Shown: piece by piece, positions 25,010 to 37,668 of the stretch
Layout: every line of letters begins with the position of its first letter
How positions within the stretch are numbered: position 1 is the stretch's first letter
Origin: Agromyces tardus
Lineage (GTDB): Bacteria > Actinomycetota > Actinomycetes > Actinomycetales > Microbacteriaceae
Assembly: GCF_003710805.1 (NCBI RefSeq)
Contig: NZ_RHHB01000023.1
Location: 1-44,531, forward strand
Length of the DNA stretch: 44,531 nt
Direction of reading: 5' to 3'
The notes under the pieces: model-generated
What the model saw: only the letters and a program-made list of their open reading frames with translations
Database searches by the model: none
Told to the model about the DNA's origin: nothing
Translations under genes and position numbers: made by a program

Positions 25010-25381
25010 TCACGAATCTTTCGGATGGCTCGTCACCGCAGCGGTGCGGAACCGCCGTGACGTGACGGCGGAGACGACGTCGGCACGCAGCGCGCCGAAG
25101 TCCGCTCCGGACGCCGACGGCAGCGCGCGTACGACGACGTCGACGCCGGCAGTGCCGTCGTCGACGAGTTCACGACAGGCGGCCTTGAGCCGCCGACGAA
25201 CGAGATTGCGTCGCACGGCCGAACCGACCTTCTTGGAGACGATGAAGCCGAAGCGTGCGTCGGTGCCCGACTCCCGAGAGCGCAGATAGCTCACGGTGTG
25301 GGCACCGGCAACCTTGGCACCACGGCGCACGATGACCCGATAGTCGTCGGCGCTCGTGATGCGGTTGGCTTTGGCGAGCAC
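25010..25381 (-). CDS. rnpA: ribonuclease P protein component
   Basis: 123 codons. The basic protein subunit that helps RNase P RNA process tRNA 5' ends. Contains the family core FGFIVSKKVGSAVRRNLVRRRLKAACRE, with the RNR-type RNA-binding signature, and a typical length. The start is GTG 25381 (LAKANRITSADDYRVIVRRG), 7 nt past the rpmH stop. Longer frames would read into rpmH. Second gene of the rpmH operon. Confidence 0.95.
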   Translation of the reverse strand: MLAKANRITSADDYRVIVRRGAKVAGAHTVSYLRSRESGTDARFGFIVSKKVGSAVRRNLVRRRLKAACRELVDDGTAGVDVVVRALPSASGADFGALRADVVSAVTSRRFRTAAVTSHPKDS

Positions 25382-25388
25382 CGACGAA

Positions 25389-25526
25389 CTACGCGGAGAG
25401 TTCGGTGCGGCCCTTGGCGCGGCGGGCCGAGAGGATGGCGCGGCCCGCACGGGTGCGCATCCGCAGGCGGAAGCCGTGCTTCTTGGCGCGACGACGGTTG
25501 TTGGGCTGGAAGGTACGCTTGCTCAT
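25389..25526 (-). CDS. rpmH: 50S ribosomal protein L34
   Basis: 45 codons translating to the L34 sequence that begins [20 protein letters not shown] and ends GRTELSA. It is strongly basic and contacts 23S rRNA. ATG at 25526. It is the first gene of the operon running away from the origin, divergent from dnaA. Confidence 0.97.
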   Translation of the reverse strand: MSKRTFQPNNRRRAKKHGFRLRMRTRAGRAILSARRAKGRTELSA

Positions 25527-25622
25527 TCTTCTACTCCGGCTTCGGATCTCCTCGCGCGGCAGCGTCGACAGTGCGTCCGGCGGGAAAACTGGGTGCCCGA
25601 AAGGGCTGGGGTCAACTGATTA

Positions 25623-25651
25623 AAACTAGGGCCTGGCGGGGCTGCGGTCAA
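25623..25651 (-). promoter_or_regulatory. rpmH promoter
   Basis: TTGACC (25651-25646), a 17-nt spacer and TAGTTT (25628-25623) on the minus strand. A strong housekeeping promoter that predicts an rpmH leader of about 90 nt. Confidence 0.65.
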
Positions 25652-25743
25652 ACCGGGCACAGTCGTAACCCCACATTCTGCACCGATCCCCAGCTTCGAG
25701 CCGGGAACGACACGCCCGGGTCTGTCGATCACCCGACGGGCAT

Positions 25744-25772
25744 TTGTCGCAGCCACCGGGATTCGCTAGCGT
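25744..25772 (+). promoter_or_regulatory. dnaA promoter
   Basis: TTGTCG (25744-25749), a 17-nt spacer and TAGCGT (25767-25772). The likely start site (near 25779) is next to the DnaA-box-like TTATCCCCA at 25783-25791, which fits DnaA autoregulation. The leader would be about 155 nt. Confidence 0.6.
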
Positions 25773-25782
25773 GTGACACCAG

Positions 25783-25846
25783 TTATCCCCAGCCTGTCGC
25801 GCGGAATCCCGGGCAACTCCCGGATTCTCCCCACAGGCGTGGATAA
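25783..25846. promoter_or_regulatory. DnaA boxes in the dnaA leader
   Basis: TTATCCCCA (25783-25791), CTCCCCACA (25827-25835) and CGTGGATAA (25838-25846, reverse of TTATCCACG). The outer two have one mismatch to TTATCCACA; the middle one is weaker. They are probably part of the bipartite origin and of dnaA autoregulation. Confidence 0.6.
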
Positions 25847-25935
25847 CGTTGTGAAGAATCGCCTCGCACCGCTCGACCCATCGATCGGGGGATCGACGAG
25901 CGGGAGACGAACATGCATCAAGAATGCGGGGAGCC

Positions 25936-27423
25936 ATGACAGAACAGCCCATTTCCGATACGTGGGCGACGGTTCTCGACCGGTTGTCGGGCGACGAGGC
26001 GATCACGCCGATGCTGCAGGGCTTCCTCAACCTCGTCGAGCCCAAGGGCATCGCGGCCGGCACCTTCTACCTCGAAGTGCCCAACGACTTCACGGCGAGC
26101 ATGCTCAACCAGCGGATGCGGGTCTCCCTGCTCTCGGCGATGAGCGTCATCGATGCCCCGTCACCCGTCACCTCCTTCTACGTGGTCGTCAATCCCGAAC
26201 TCGAGGAGTCGCGCCCGGCCGAACCCCAGGCCGGACTCGGCGTACCGGCCGGGCCGGCCGGCGTCGGCATGGGCGGCATGGGCCCCGGTGCCCTCGGTGG
26301 CATGCCCGACCCCCTGGCCGATTCGGTCGAGCTCCCGGCCTCGCCCCAGTCGGTGTTCGAGAACAACAATCCCGACCGGCCGCGCGACTCCCGCCTCAAC
26401 CCGAAGTACGGGTTCGACAGCTTCGTCATCGGCCAGTCCAACCGCTTCGCGCACGCGGCCGCGGTCGCCGTGGCCGAGGCGCCGGCGAAGGCCTACAACC
26501 CGCTCTTCATCTACGGCGACTCGGGGCTGGGCAAGACGCACCTCCTGCACGCGATCGGCCACTACGCGATGAGCCTGTACCCGGGCATCCGCGTGCGCTA
26601 CGTGAGCTCCGAGGAGTTCACGAACGACTTCATCAACTCGATCGCGAACAACCGCGGATCGCTCTTCCAGCAGCGCTACCGCAACATCGACATCCTCCTG
26701 ATCGACGACATCCAGTTCCTGCAGGGCAAGGCGGAGACGCAGGAAGCGTTCTTCCACACCTTCAACACGCTGCACGACCACAACAAGCAGGTCGTGATCA
26801 CGAGCGACGTGCCGCCGAAGCACCTCACGGGCTTCGAGGACCGGATGCGCAGCCGCTTCGAGTGGGGCCTCATCACCGACGTGCAGGCGCCCGACCTCGA
26901 GACCCGCATCGCGATCCTGCGCAAGAAGGCGCAGAGCGAACGCCTCCAGGTGCCCGACGACATCCTCGAGTACATGGCCTCCAAGGTCTCGAGCAACATC
27001 CGCGAGCTCGAGGGCACGCTCATCCGCGTGACCGCGTTCGCGAGCCTCAACCGCACGCCCGTCGACATGCCGCTCGTGCAGACGGTCCTGAAGGACCTCA
27101 TCACCGACGACACCGACAACGTCGTGGCGCCGGTCGACATCATCACGGCCACCGCCGACTACTTCAAGCTCACGGTCGACGACCTCTACGGCTCGAGCCG
27201 GTCGCAGGCGGTCGCGACCGCGCGGCAGATCGCGATGTACCTCTGCCGCGAGCTCACGAGCCTCTCGCTCCCCAAGATCGGGCAGCTCTTCGGCAACCGC
27301 GACCACACGACGGTGATGTACGCGAACAAGAAGATCTCCGAGCTCATGAAGGAACGGCGCTCCATCTACAACCAGGTGACCGAACTCACCGCCCGCATCA
27401 AGCAGGTCTCGCGCTACCGCTGA
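25936..27423 (+). CDS. dnaA: chromosomal replication initiator DnaA
   Basis: 495 codons. The ATP-dependent initiator that binds DnaA boxes and opens the origin. Domain I is at residues 1-85. Domain II is a Gly/Pro/Met-rich linker (AGPAGVGMGGMGPGALGGM region). The AAA+ domain III has NPKYGFDSFVIGQSNRFAHAAA, Walker A GDSGLGKTHLLHA at about 194, and LLIDDIQFLQGK as Walker B. Domain IV ends with the DNA-binding signature RDHTTVMYANKKI. The start chosen is ATG 25936 (MTEQPISDTW); an in-frame ATG at 25924 is possible. It is first on the right arm and leading-strand oriented. Confidence 0.98.
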   Translation: MTEQPISDTWATVLDRLSGDEAITPMLQGFLNLVEPKGIAAGTFYLEVPNDFTASMLNQRMRVSLLSAMSVIDAPSPVTSFYVVVNPELEESRPAEPQAGLGVPAGPAGVGMGGMGPGALGGMPDPLADSVELPASPQSVFENNNPDRPRDSRLNPKYGFDSFVIGQSNRFAHAAAVAVAEAPAKAYNPLFIYGDSGLGKTHLLHAIGHYAMSLYPGIRVRYVSSEEFTNDFINSIANNRGSLFQQRYRNIDILLIDDIQFLQGKAETQEAFFHTFNTLHDHNKQVVITSDVPPKHLTGFEDRMRSRFEWGLITDVQAPDLETRIAILRKKAQSERLQVPDDILEYMASKVSSNIRELEGTLIRVTAFASLNRTPVDMPLVQTVLKDLITDDTDNVVAPVDIITATADYFKLTVDDLYGSSRSQAVATARQIAMYLCRELTSLSLPKIGQLFGNRDHTTVMYANKKISELMKERRSIYNQVTELTARIKQVSRYR

Positions 27424-27917
27424 GACGCTGCATCGTCGAATGAGCGGATGCCGCGCAGCGGACGGGTCCCATCGCGACCGCGCGCCACGAGGCATCCGCA
27501 GCGCCCTCAGGCGGCCGCACGGCGCCCGTTTGCACCCCGTTCGAGGGCTTCCCCACAGTTGTGGAGAACCTGTGGATTGTTAACGAGCAACCGCGCCACC
27601 ACTGTTGAGACGGGGAAGCCGCCTGTGCACAACCGCCGGACGGCACCGGACGCCGGTCGAGGTCGACGGCTCGATGTCCACACACTGTGCACAGCTCCGA
27701 GGGGCCGCTTCGCCCGTCGTTCCGCGGATCACCGAACACCATCCACAGTTTCCACACCGGTTAACACCGTTAAGAGATAGAGGGTTAAGGGTGGGCACCC
27801 CACAACCTCGTGGTGGATCGAGTCGCCGAGTCCCCAGCTCGCCCCGTTTCTCCCCGCGTCCGGAACGACGCTGCGGATAGCATGGGAGCGATCAAGCACC
27901 TCCACGACGGGAGAACC
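27424..27917. other. oriC: replication origin oriC (dnaA-dnaN intergenic region)
   Basis: 494 bp between dnaA and dnaN with many DnaA-box-like nonamers: TTCCCCACA 27549-27557, TGTGGAGAA 27560-27568, TGTGGATTG 27571-27579, TGTGCACAA 27624-27632, ATGTCCACA 27674-27682, CCATCCACA 27740-27748 and GTTTCCACA 27749-27757. A short AT-rich tract with three GTTAA words (about 27760-27787) follows the last pair and is the best candidate for the unwinding element. The location matches oriC in most actinobacteria. No box here is a perfect TTATCCACA. Confidence 0.85.
27444..27499 (+). terminator. inverted repeat after dnaA
   Basis: GCGGATGCC (27444-27452) and GGCATCCGC (27491-27499) are perfect complements around a 38-nt loop. 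They begin 20 bp past the dnaA stop. The repeat may end the dnaA transcript before the DnaA boxes. Confidence 0.4.
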
Positions 27918-29078
27918 GTGAAGTTCCAGGTCAATCGCGATGTCTTCAGCGAGGCTGTCTCGTTCGCCGTCAAGCTGCTGCCGCAGCGAACGACGCTGCC
28001 GATCCTCTCGGGCGTGCTCATCCAGGCGAACGGCGACGGCCTCGTGCTCTCCTCGTTCGACTACGAGGTGTCGTCGCAGACCGAGATCCAGGCCGACGTC
28101 GAGGAGCCGGGAACCGTGCTCGTCTCGGGTCGCCTGCTCGCCGAGATCGCCGGCCGGCTTCCGAACGCCCCGGTCACCGTCGCGACCGACGGCTCGCGCA
28201 TCACCGTCGCCTGCGGTTCCGCGAGCTTCACCCTGCTGTCGATGCCGGTCGAGGAGTATCCCGCGATCCCGGAGATGGGCGAGCAGTCGGGTGTCGTGCC
28301 CGCCGAGGAGTTCGCGTCGGCGGTCGCGCAGGTCGCGGTCGCCGCATCCCGCGACGATGTCACCCCGGTCATCACGGGCGTGCAGCTCGAGGTGCGCCAG
28401 AACAGCCTGAGCCTCGTCGCCACCGACCGCTACCGGGTGGCCGTACGCGAGATCGACTGGGACGGCGGCAGCGTCGCCGCCGGCGAAGCATCCGACACCG
28501 CCGTCACCGCGCTCGTCCCGGCGCGCACGCTGCAGGAGGTCGGCAAGACCTTCGGCCACTCGGGCACGATCTCCGTCGCGATCACGAGCCGCGACGATCG
28601 CGAGCTCATCGCGTTCAGCGCCGACCGCAAGACCGTCACGTCGCTGCTCATCAAGGGCAACTTCCCGCCCGTGCGCCGGCTGTTCCCCGAGAGCGTCGAC
28701 AACTACGCGGTCATGAACACCGCCGACCTCATCGAGGCCACCCGCCGCGTCGCGCTCGTGCTCGAACGCGAGGCCGCCCTGCGCTACACGTTCACGACCG
28801 ACGGCCTGACCCTCGAGGCGATCGGCAGCGAGCAGGCCCAGGCGTCCGAGTCGATCGACGCCATACTCACGGGCGACGACACGGTCGTGTCGCTCAAGCC
28901 CCAGTTCCTCCTCGACGGCCTCGGCGCCGTGCACTCCGAGTTCGTGCGTATCTCGTTCACGAAGACGGAGAACCCCAACAAGCCGGGCCCCGTGCTCATC
29001 ACCAGCCAGACCTCGCGCGAGCAGGCGGGCGCCGACACCTACCGCTACCTGCTGCAGCCCAACCTGCTCCTGCGCTGA
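27918..29078 (+). CDS. dnaN: DNA polymerase III sliding clamp, beta subunit
   Basis: 386 codons. A ring-shaped processivity clamp of three similar domains per monomer. It begins KFQVNRDVFSEAVSFAVKLLPQRTTLPILSGVLI. The second domain has VTPVITGVQLEV and LVATDRYRVAVREI, and the third has KGNFPPVRRLFPESV and ends near RYLLQPNLLLR. The start is GTG 27918 with GGGAG 4 nt upstream; the more upstream frame from 27810 is not clamp-like. A TAGCAT -10-like box (27878-27883) lies 35 nt before the start. Confidence 0.97.
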   Translation: MKFQVNRDVFSEAVSFAVKLLPQRTTLPILSGVLIQANGDGLVLSSFDYEVSSQTEIQADVEEPGTVLVSGRLLAEIAGRLPNAPVTVATDGSRITVACGSASFTLLSMPVEEYPAIPEMGEQSGVVPAEEFASAVAQVAVAASRDDVTPVITGVQLEVRQNSLSLVATDRYRVAVREIDWDGGSVAAGEASDTAVTALVPARTLQEVGKTFGHSGTISVAITSRDDRELIAFSADRKTVTSLLIKGNFPPVRRLFPESVDNYAVMNTADLIEATRRVALVLEREAALRYTFTTDGLTLEAIGSEQAQASESIDAILTGDDTVVSLKPQFLLDGLGAVHSEFVRISFTKTENPNKPGPVLITSQTSREQAGADTYRYLLQPNLLLR

Positions 29079-29133
29079 CATCCGGCTGTCGGTGCCGCGC
29101 GGTAGCGTGGTGCCTCGTCGAAGGGAGCCCACC

Positions 29134-30345
29134 GTGCACGTCGCCCGGCTCTCGCTCACCGATTACCGCAACTACCGCACGGCCGAGCTCGCGCTCGAGC
29201 CGGGCGCCACGGTGCTCGTCGGGCGCAACGGCCAGGGCAAGACCAACCTCGTGGAGTCGATCGGCTACCTCGCCACCCTCGGCTCCCACCGGGTGTCCGG
29301 TGACCAGGCGCTGATCCGGGCCGGGGCGGATGCCGCCATCATCCGCGCCGTGCTCTCGCACGAGGGGCGCGAGCTCCTCATCGAACTGCAGCTCAACCGG
29401 CAGGGCGCGAACCGCGCGCAGCTCAATCGCGCGCCCGCGAAGACGAGGGAGCTTCCGCGCTACGCGCACTCCGTGCTCTTCGCCCCGGAGGATCTCGCGA
29501 TCGTGCGCGGCGAGCCCTCGGTGCGTCGGCGACTGCTCGACGAGCTGCTCGTGCAGCAGAGCCCGCGCCTCTCCGGTGTCATGGCCGACTACGACCGCGT
29601 GCTCCGCCAGCGCAACTCGCTTCTGAAGAGCGCCCGCGCCCGCGGACTCGCGGCCGCGCAGCTCACCACGCTCGACATCTGGGACGAGCGGCTCGTCGCG
29701 CTCGGCACCGAGCTCATCGATCGCCGGCTCGCGCTCATCGCCGACCTGGCCGAGCCGCTCGCCGCCGCCTATCGCTCGATCGTCGACGACGACCACGCAC
29801 CCGAACTGCGTGCCGTGCTCTCGATCGACGGGGCCGACCCCGACGATGGCGACACCACGGGCGGCGACGCAGCCGGCGCAGGCACGGATGCCGCGGCATC
29901 CGCCGGAGACACCGCGACGCGCTTCACCGAGGCACTCCGCACGCTGCGGCGAAAGGAGCTCGAGCGCGGCGTGACCCTCGCAGGCCCCCACCGCGACGAC
30001 GTGCTGCTGCTGCTCAACGGACTGCCTGCCAAGGGCTACGCGAGCCACGGCGAGTCGTGGTCGTTCGCGCTCGCGCTGCGGCTCGCCTCGGCCGAGCTGC
30101 TGCGCCGCGACTCGACGACGGGCGATCCGGTGCTCGTGCTCGACGACGTGTTCGCCGAACTCGACCGCCTTCGGCGGGAGCGGCTCGCCGCCGCGATCGG
30201 CGGGTTCGAGCAGGTACTGGTCACCGCCGCCGTGCTCGAAGACGTGCCGGCGCCGCTCGCGGCGCGGGTCGTGCACATCGAGGCGGGGCGCATCGTGGAT
30301 GCGCCGGTTCCGTCACCGGCCGTGCCGGAGGCATCCGATGTCTGA
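29134..30345 (+). CDS. recF: DNA replication and repair protein RecF
   Basis: 403 codons. An SMC-like ATPase that helps load RecA at gaps. Walker A GRNGQGKTNLVESI is near residue 30, the family segment VLFAPEDLAIVRGEPSVRRRLLDELL near 110, LAGPHRDDVLLLLNG near 285, and Walker B VLVLDDVFAELDRLRR near 335. An Asp/Gly/Ala/Thr-rich insert of about 30 residues (about 231-262) interrupts the usual spacing. GTG 29134 has GGGAG 6-7 nt upstream. The stop overlaps the next gene. Confidence 0.96.
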   Translation: MHVARLSLTDYRNYRTAELALEPGATVLVGRNGQGKTNLVESIGYLATLGSHRVSGDQALIRAGADAAIIRAVLSHEGRELLIELQLNRQGANRAQLNRAPAKTRELPRYAHSVLFAPEDLAIVRGEPSVRRRLLDELLVQQSPRLSGVMADYDRVLRQRNSLLKSARARGLAAAQLTTLDIWDERLVALGTELIDRRLALIADLAEPLAAAYRSIVDDDHAPELRAVLSIDGADPDDGDTTGGDAAGAGTDAAASAGDTATRFTEALRTLRRKELERGVTLAGPHRDDVLLLLNGLPAKGYASHGESWSFALALRLASAELLRRDSTTGDPVLVLDDVFAELDRLRRERLAAAIGGFEQVLVTAAVLEDVPAPLAARVVHIEAGRIVDAPVPSPAVPEASDV

Positions 30346-30817
30346 GGCCGCACGCACCTACCAGCACTTCCGTGAGATCTTTGGCGGCGAGCCCCGCCAG
30401 CGACCCGGACGGAGCCGTACTCGCGTGCGCGAGACATCCGGGAGCGAGCCGTTCACGCCGGGCCGCGATCCGAAGCCGCTCGGCGCGACGATCGACGCGC
30501 TCACCTCGCAGCTCGGCTGGAGCGGGCCGCTCTCACAGCACGAGCTCCTCGCATCCTGGGGCGAGATCGCCGGCGAGGAGACCGCCCGGCACTCGGAGCC
30601 CATCGCCGTCGAGGGCGGTGTGCTGCAGGTCCGGTGCGAGTCCACGGCGTGGGCGACGCAACTGCGGCTCATGCGCGTCGACCTCCTCTCCGCGATCCTC
30701 GAGCGGTACCCCGGGGCGGGGGTCGAGACGATCCGCTTCCAAGGGCCCGACGCCCCCACCTGGAAAAAGGGTCCCAGATCGGTCCCAGGGCGCGGTCCAC
30801 GCGATACCTACGGCTGA
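30338..30817 (+). CDS. DciA-like DUF721 protein
   Basis: 159 codons. The DUF721 domain occupies residues about 45-135 (LGATIDALTSQLGWSGPLSQHELLASWGEIAGEETARHSEPIAVEGGVLQVRCESTAWATQLRLM in outline, shortened here), after a basic N-terminal arm. DciA proteins act as loaders or operators of DnaB-type helicase where DnaC/DnaI is missing; the actinobacterial members, including Rv0004, are inferred to do the same. The ATG overlaps the recF stop (ATGTCTGA), so the two are coupled. Confidence 0.88.
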   Translation: MSEAARTYQHFREIFGGEPRQRPGRSRTRVRETSGSEPFTPGRDPKPLGATIDALTSQLGWSGPLSQHELLASWGEIAGEETARHSEPIAVEGGVLQVRCESTAWATQLRLMRVDLLSAILERYPGAGVETIRFQGPDAPTWKKGPRSVPGRGPRDTYG

Positions 30818-35540
<4,723 letters not shown>

Positions 35541-35546
35541 CCGTCC

Positions 35547-35951
35547 ATGAGTAGCGTCGCCGAGAAGCTGGCCCGCAAGTCGAACCGAAAGCCCCCTGCC
35601 AAGCAGGTGCGCCTCCGGCTCGTCTACATCGACTTCTGGTCGGCAGTGAAGCTGTCGTTCCTCGTCGCGGTCTGCCTCGCGGTCATCAACATCGTCGCGA
35701 CACTGCTGATCTACACGGTCCTGAACTCCACCGGCATCTTCGACCAGGTCAACAACCTGGTTCGGGATGTCGCGGGCTCGAGCGGCGACCTCTCGTCGAT
35801 CCTCTCGCTCGGCAACGTCATGGGGTTCGCCGTCGTCGCGTCGCTGCTGAACCTCGTCGTCACGACGGCGCTCGGCGCGATCATCGCCGTGCTGTACAAC
35901 CTCAGCGTCAAGATCACCGGCGGCATCCTGGTGGGCTTCACCAACAACTGA
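35547..35951 (+). CDS. DUF3566 membrane protein
   Basis: 134 codons with a basic N-terminus (KLARKSNRKPPAKQVRLRL) and two long hydrophobic segments: residues about 32-56 (VKLSFLVAVCLAVINIVATLLIY) and 95-120 (VMGFAVVASLLNLVVTTALGAII). It corresponds to mycobacterial Rv0007, which directly follows gyrA there too, but is much shorter at the N-terminus. Start ATG 35547, 6 bp after gyrA, with GGAG upstream inside the gyrA end. Function unknown; probably envelope or division related. Confidence 0.88.
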   Translation: MSSVAEKLARKSNRKPPAKQVRLRLVYIDFWSAVKLSFLVAVCLAVINIVATLLIYTVLNSTGIFDQVNNLVRDVAGSSGDLSSILSLGNVMGFAVVASLLNLVVTTALGAIIAVLYNLSVKITGGILVGFTNN

Positions 35952-36016
35952 GGCCGATCTCGGCCCGATTCGGAGATTCCCGCAGCGTCGGGTAGTCTCT
36001 TGTTCGGCCGAAATTC

Positions 36017-36090
36017 GGGGATATAGCTCAGGCGGTTAGAGCGCTTCGCTGATAACGAAGAGGTCCGAGGTTCAAGTCCTCGTATCCCCA
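36017..36090 (+). tRNA. ileT: tRNA-Ile (GAT)
   Basis: 74 nt. Acceptor stem GGGGATA/TATCCCC, D-arm GCTCAGGCGGTTAGAGC, anticodon stem-loop CTTCG-CTGATAA-CGAAG with anticodon GAT, and T-arm CGAGGTTCAAGTCCTCG. The discriminator is A and CCA is not encoded. It is placed after gyrA as in mycobacteria. A TAGTCT -10-like box lies at 35993-35998. Confidence 0.98.
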
Positions 36091-36110
36091 CTCCGAACAA
36101 CTCCACACCT

Positions 36111-36126
36111 GGATGCCACGGCATCC
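36111..36126. repeat. GGATGCC inverted pair between the tRNAs
   Basis: GGATGCC (36111-36117) and GGCATCC (36120-36126) form a near-perfect dyad with a 2-nt centre. It may be an RNA hairpin that helps processing between the two tRNAs. Confidence 0.4.
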
Positions 36127-36130
36127 GCCC

Positions 36131-36203
36131 GGGGCCTTAGCTCAGTTGGTAGAGCGCCTGCTTTGCAAGCAGGATGTCAGGAGTTCGAATCTCCTAGGCT
36201 CCA
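36131..36203 (+). tRNA. alaT: tRNA-Ala (TGC)
   Basis: 73 nt. Acceptor stem GGGGCCT/AGGCTCC with one G-T pair, D-arm GCTCAGTTGGTAGAGC, anticodon stem-loop CCTGC-TTTGCAA-GCAGG with anticodon TGC, and T-arm AGGAGTTCGAATCTCCT. No encoded CCA. Probably cotranscribed with tRNA-Ile. Confidence 0.98.
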
Positions 36204-36352
36204 CAGTTTCCCTCCGCGCCCGTCGAACCGCAGCGTTCGTCGTCGCTCGTCTGCTCGGCAGCTGCCCACTGCCGGAGGTCGCACCGCGCCGGCGTGTCCC
36301 ACCGCCTGCATCGGGGCGGGGCGCCGGCCCGACGCGGGCGTCGCGCACGACG

Positions 36353-36358
36353 TACAGT
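36353..36358 (+). promoter_or_regulatory. -10 box of leaderless NUDIX promoter
   Basis: TACAGT, then 6 nt, then ATG 36365, with no ribosome binding site. It has the same layout as five other genes in this window. Confidence 0.45.
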
Positions 36359-36364
36359 TGCGGG

Positions 36365-36826
36365 ATGGACATCCGCATCGCCGCGTACGGGGTCATCATC
36401 CGAGACGGCCGGATCCTGCTGTCCCACTGGAACGAGCACGGACGGTCCGGATGGACGTTGCCCGGTGGCGGCATCGAGGGCGCGGAGCACCCGGCGGCCG
36501 CGGCCAGGCGCGAGATCCTCGAGGAGACGGGCTACGAGGCATCCATCGACCGGCTGCTCGGCATCGACACGATGGTCGTCCCTGCCGCGAAGCGGCACTC
36601 CGGAGCCGCGCCGCTGTACGCGATGCGCGTGGTGTACCGGGCGAGCGTCATCGGCGGCTCATTGCGGAACGAGGTCGGCGGTTCGAGCGACGAGGCGCGA
36701 TGGTTCACCCTCGACGAGGTCTCGCGGCTCAAGCGCGTGAGCCTGCTCGACATCGCGCTGCGGCTCAACGAGGCCGAGCCGGCCGACGGCATCGCACCGG
36801 CCGCAGACGCAGACGGCCCCGTCTGA
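36365..36826 (+). CDS. NUDIX hydrolase
   Basis: 153 codons. A single NUDIX domain with a complete box GGIEGAEHPAAAARREILEE followed by TGY (residues about 39-61). Such enzymes hydrolyse nucleoside diphosphates linked to another group; the exact substrate cannot be read from sequence. A short Pro/Ala/Asp tail follows the fold. It is monocistronic, between alaT and a terminator whose stem contains the stop codon, and likely has a leaderless transcript. Confidence 0.88.
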   Translation: MDIRIAAYGVIIRDGRILLSHWNEHGRSGWTLPGGGIEGAEHPAAAARREILEETGYEASIDRLLGIDTMVVPAAKRHSGAAPLYAMRVVYRASVIGGSLRNEVGGSSDEARWFTLDEVSRLKRVSLLDIALRLNEAEPADGIAPAADADGPV

Positions 36827-36843
36827 CCAGCAGACGGGGCCGT
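36813..36843 (+). terminator. terminator of the NUDIX gene
   Basis: ACGGCCCCGTCTG (36813-36825) pairs perfectly with CAGACGGGGCCGT (36831-36843) around a 5-nt loop, followed by TTG. The stop codon (36824-36826) lies inside the stem. It could serve both strands. Confidence 0.75.
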
Positions 36844-36875
36844 TGCGATCGGCCGCTCCATGTCGATCACGGCCG

Positions 36876-37127
36876 TCAGAACGACGGACCGGTGCGGAGC
36901 ACGATGGATGCGAAGTTGCCCTCGCGCAGTCGGTCGGCTGCGAGCTCGTTGGAGCGACGGAGCGCGAGCGCCTCGCGAGTGCGTCGCGCGTCGGCACGGC
37001 GACCCCAGGCGACGAGCGCCAGGCCGAGCCGCACGGACGCGCGTTCGCGTACGCGGCGCGCGCCATCGCGCACGACGGCAGCTTGATCCGAACCGGATCG
37101 GCTTGCGGTGAGTGAGGTGGTATTCAC
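36876..37127 (-). CDS. small basic hypothetical protein
   Basis: 83 codons. The central part (LGLALVAWGRRADARRTREALALRRSNEL) is an amphipathic, Arg-rich helix-like segment. It resembles short uncharacterised proteins I associate with Microbacteriaceae, but I cannot name a family. GTG 37127 has AAGGA 6 nt upstream. The gene may follow the 23-codon ORF on one transcript; 284 bp separate them, with nothing else recognisable between. No function assigned. Confidence 0.55.
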   Translation of the reverse strand: MNTTSLTASRSGSDQAAVVRDGARRVRERASVRLGLALVAWGRRADARRTREALALRRSNELAADRLREGNFASIVLRTGPSF

Positions 37128-37411
37128 GGTGATTCCTTCATCGGTATCGGTGTGGTGACGGCGTGGGCGATCGCCTCACGCCGGGTCGACGGCACGTGCC
37201 GCCTCGGATGCAGGCGCGCGCGACCGGACGAACGCAGGTGGCTCGACCCGGACTCGCGCGACGGCGAATGCGTGCTGGGTGGGAGACCCGGTCAGTCGGA
37301 CGATCGTCTCGAGGACCGGGGAGCGACAGCGCGGACGACGGAAGGCGTCGAAGCGGTCAGGGGCGACAGGGCGTGCGGAGCGCGCGAATCAGGCGCGCCG
37401 AAACACCGGTG

Positions 37412-37483
37412 CTAGCAGGCCGTGTACACGCGGAGGGTTCCTCCGGTGTGGGCGGCAACGTGAATGTGCGGCGTGATGAACAT
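37412..37483 (-). CDS. 23-codon small ORF, possible leader peptide
   Basis: ATG 37483 follows a near-ideal AGGAGGG with a 7-nt spacer, and stop TAG is at 37412. The peptide starts MFITPHIHVAAHTGG and ends VYTAC, with three His residues and one terminal Cys. A promoter on the same strand (TTGCGG at 37558-37553, 18-nt spacer, TATCGT at 37534-37529) places the start about 39 nt upstream. Together these features make translation likely. It could be a leader peptide for the 83-codon gene downstream or an independent small protein. Confidence 0.5.
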   Translation of the reverse strand: MFITPHIHVAAHTGGTLRVYTAC

Positions 37484-37528
37484 CGGGTATCCCTCCTCTC
37501 ACAGCTCAGAATCTCTGGCCGAGTGACG

Positions 37529-37558
37529 ACGATAGCGGCATCCCGTGCAGCGCCGCAA
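37529..37558 (-). promoter_or_regulatory. promoter of the 23-codon ORF
   Basis: TTGCGG (37558-37553), 18 nt, TATCGT (37534-37529) on the minus strand, followed about 35-40 nt later by a strong ribosome binding site at 37500-37491. Confidence 0.5.
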
Positions 37559-37611
37559 GTGTTCTCGCCGAAAACATGCGAATCCAGCTCTCGGTGAGCA
37601 CGCGGACACAT

Positions 37612-37647
37612 CGAAAGCCCCGCCTGCTGGTGCAGGCGGGGCTTTCG
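37612..37647. terminator. strong terminator between small ORF and the CwsA-position gene
   Basis: CGAAAGCCCCGCCTGC (37612-37627) pairs perfectly over 16 bp with 37632-37647 around a TGGT loop. The minus strand ends in a GGCTTTCG-like stem base with A/T content. It ends the transcript of the upstream minus-strand gene (stop at 37669) and could work in both directions. Confidence 0.85.
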
Positions 37648-37668
37648 GGAGCGTCGGAACTCCGGGGG

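Noticed and set aside
35952..35966. Terminator after the DUF3566 gene
   Set aside because: The GGCCGA/TCGGCC dyad leaves only a 2-nt loop and has no U-tract; too weak to call.
37128..37411. Additional gene between the 83-codon gene and the 23-codon ORF
   Set aside because: Only Arg/Pro-rich frames without ribosome binding sites; nothing recognisable on either strand.
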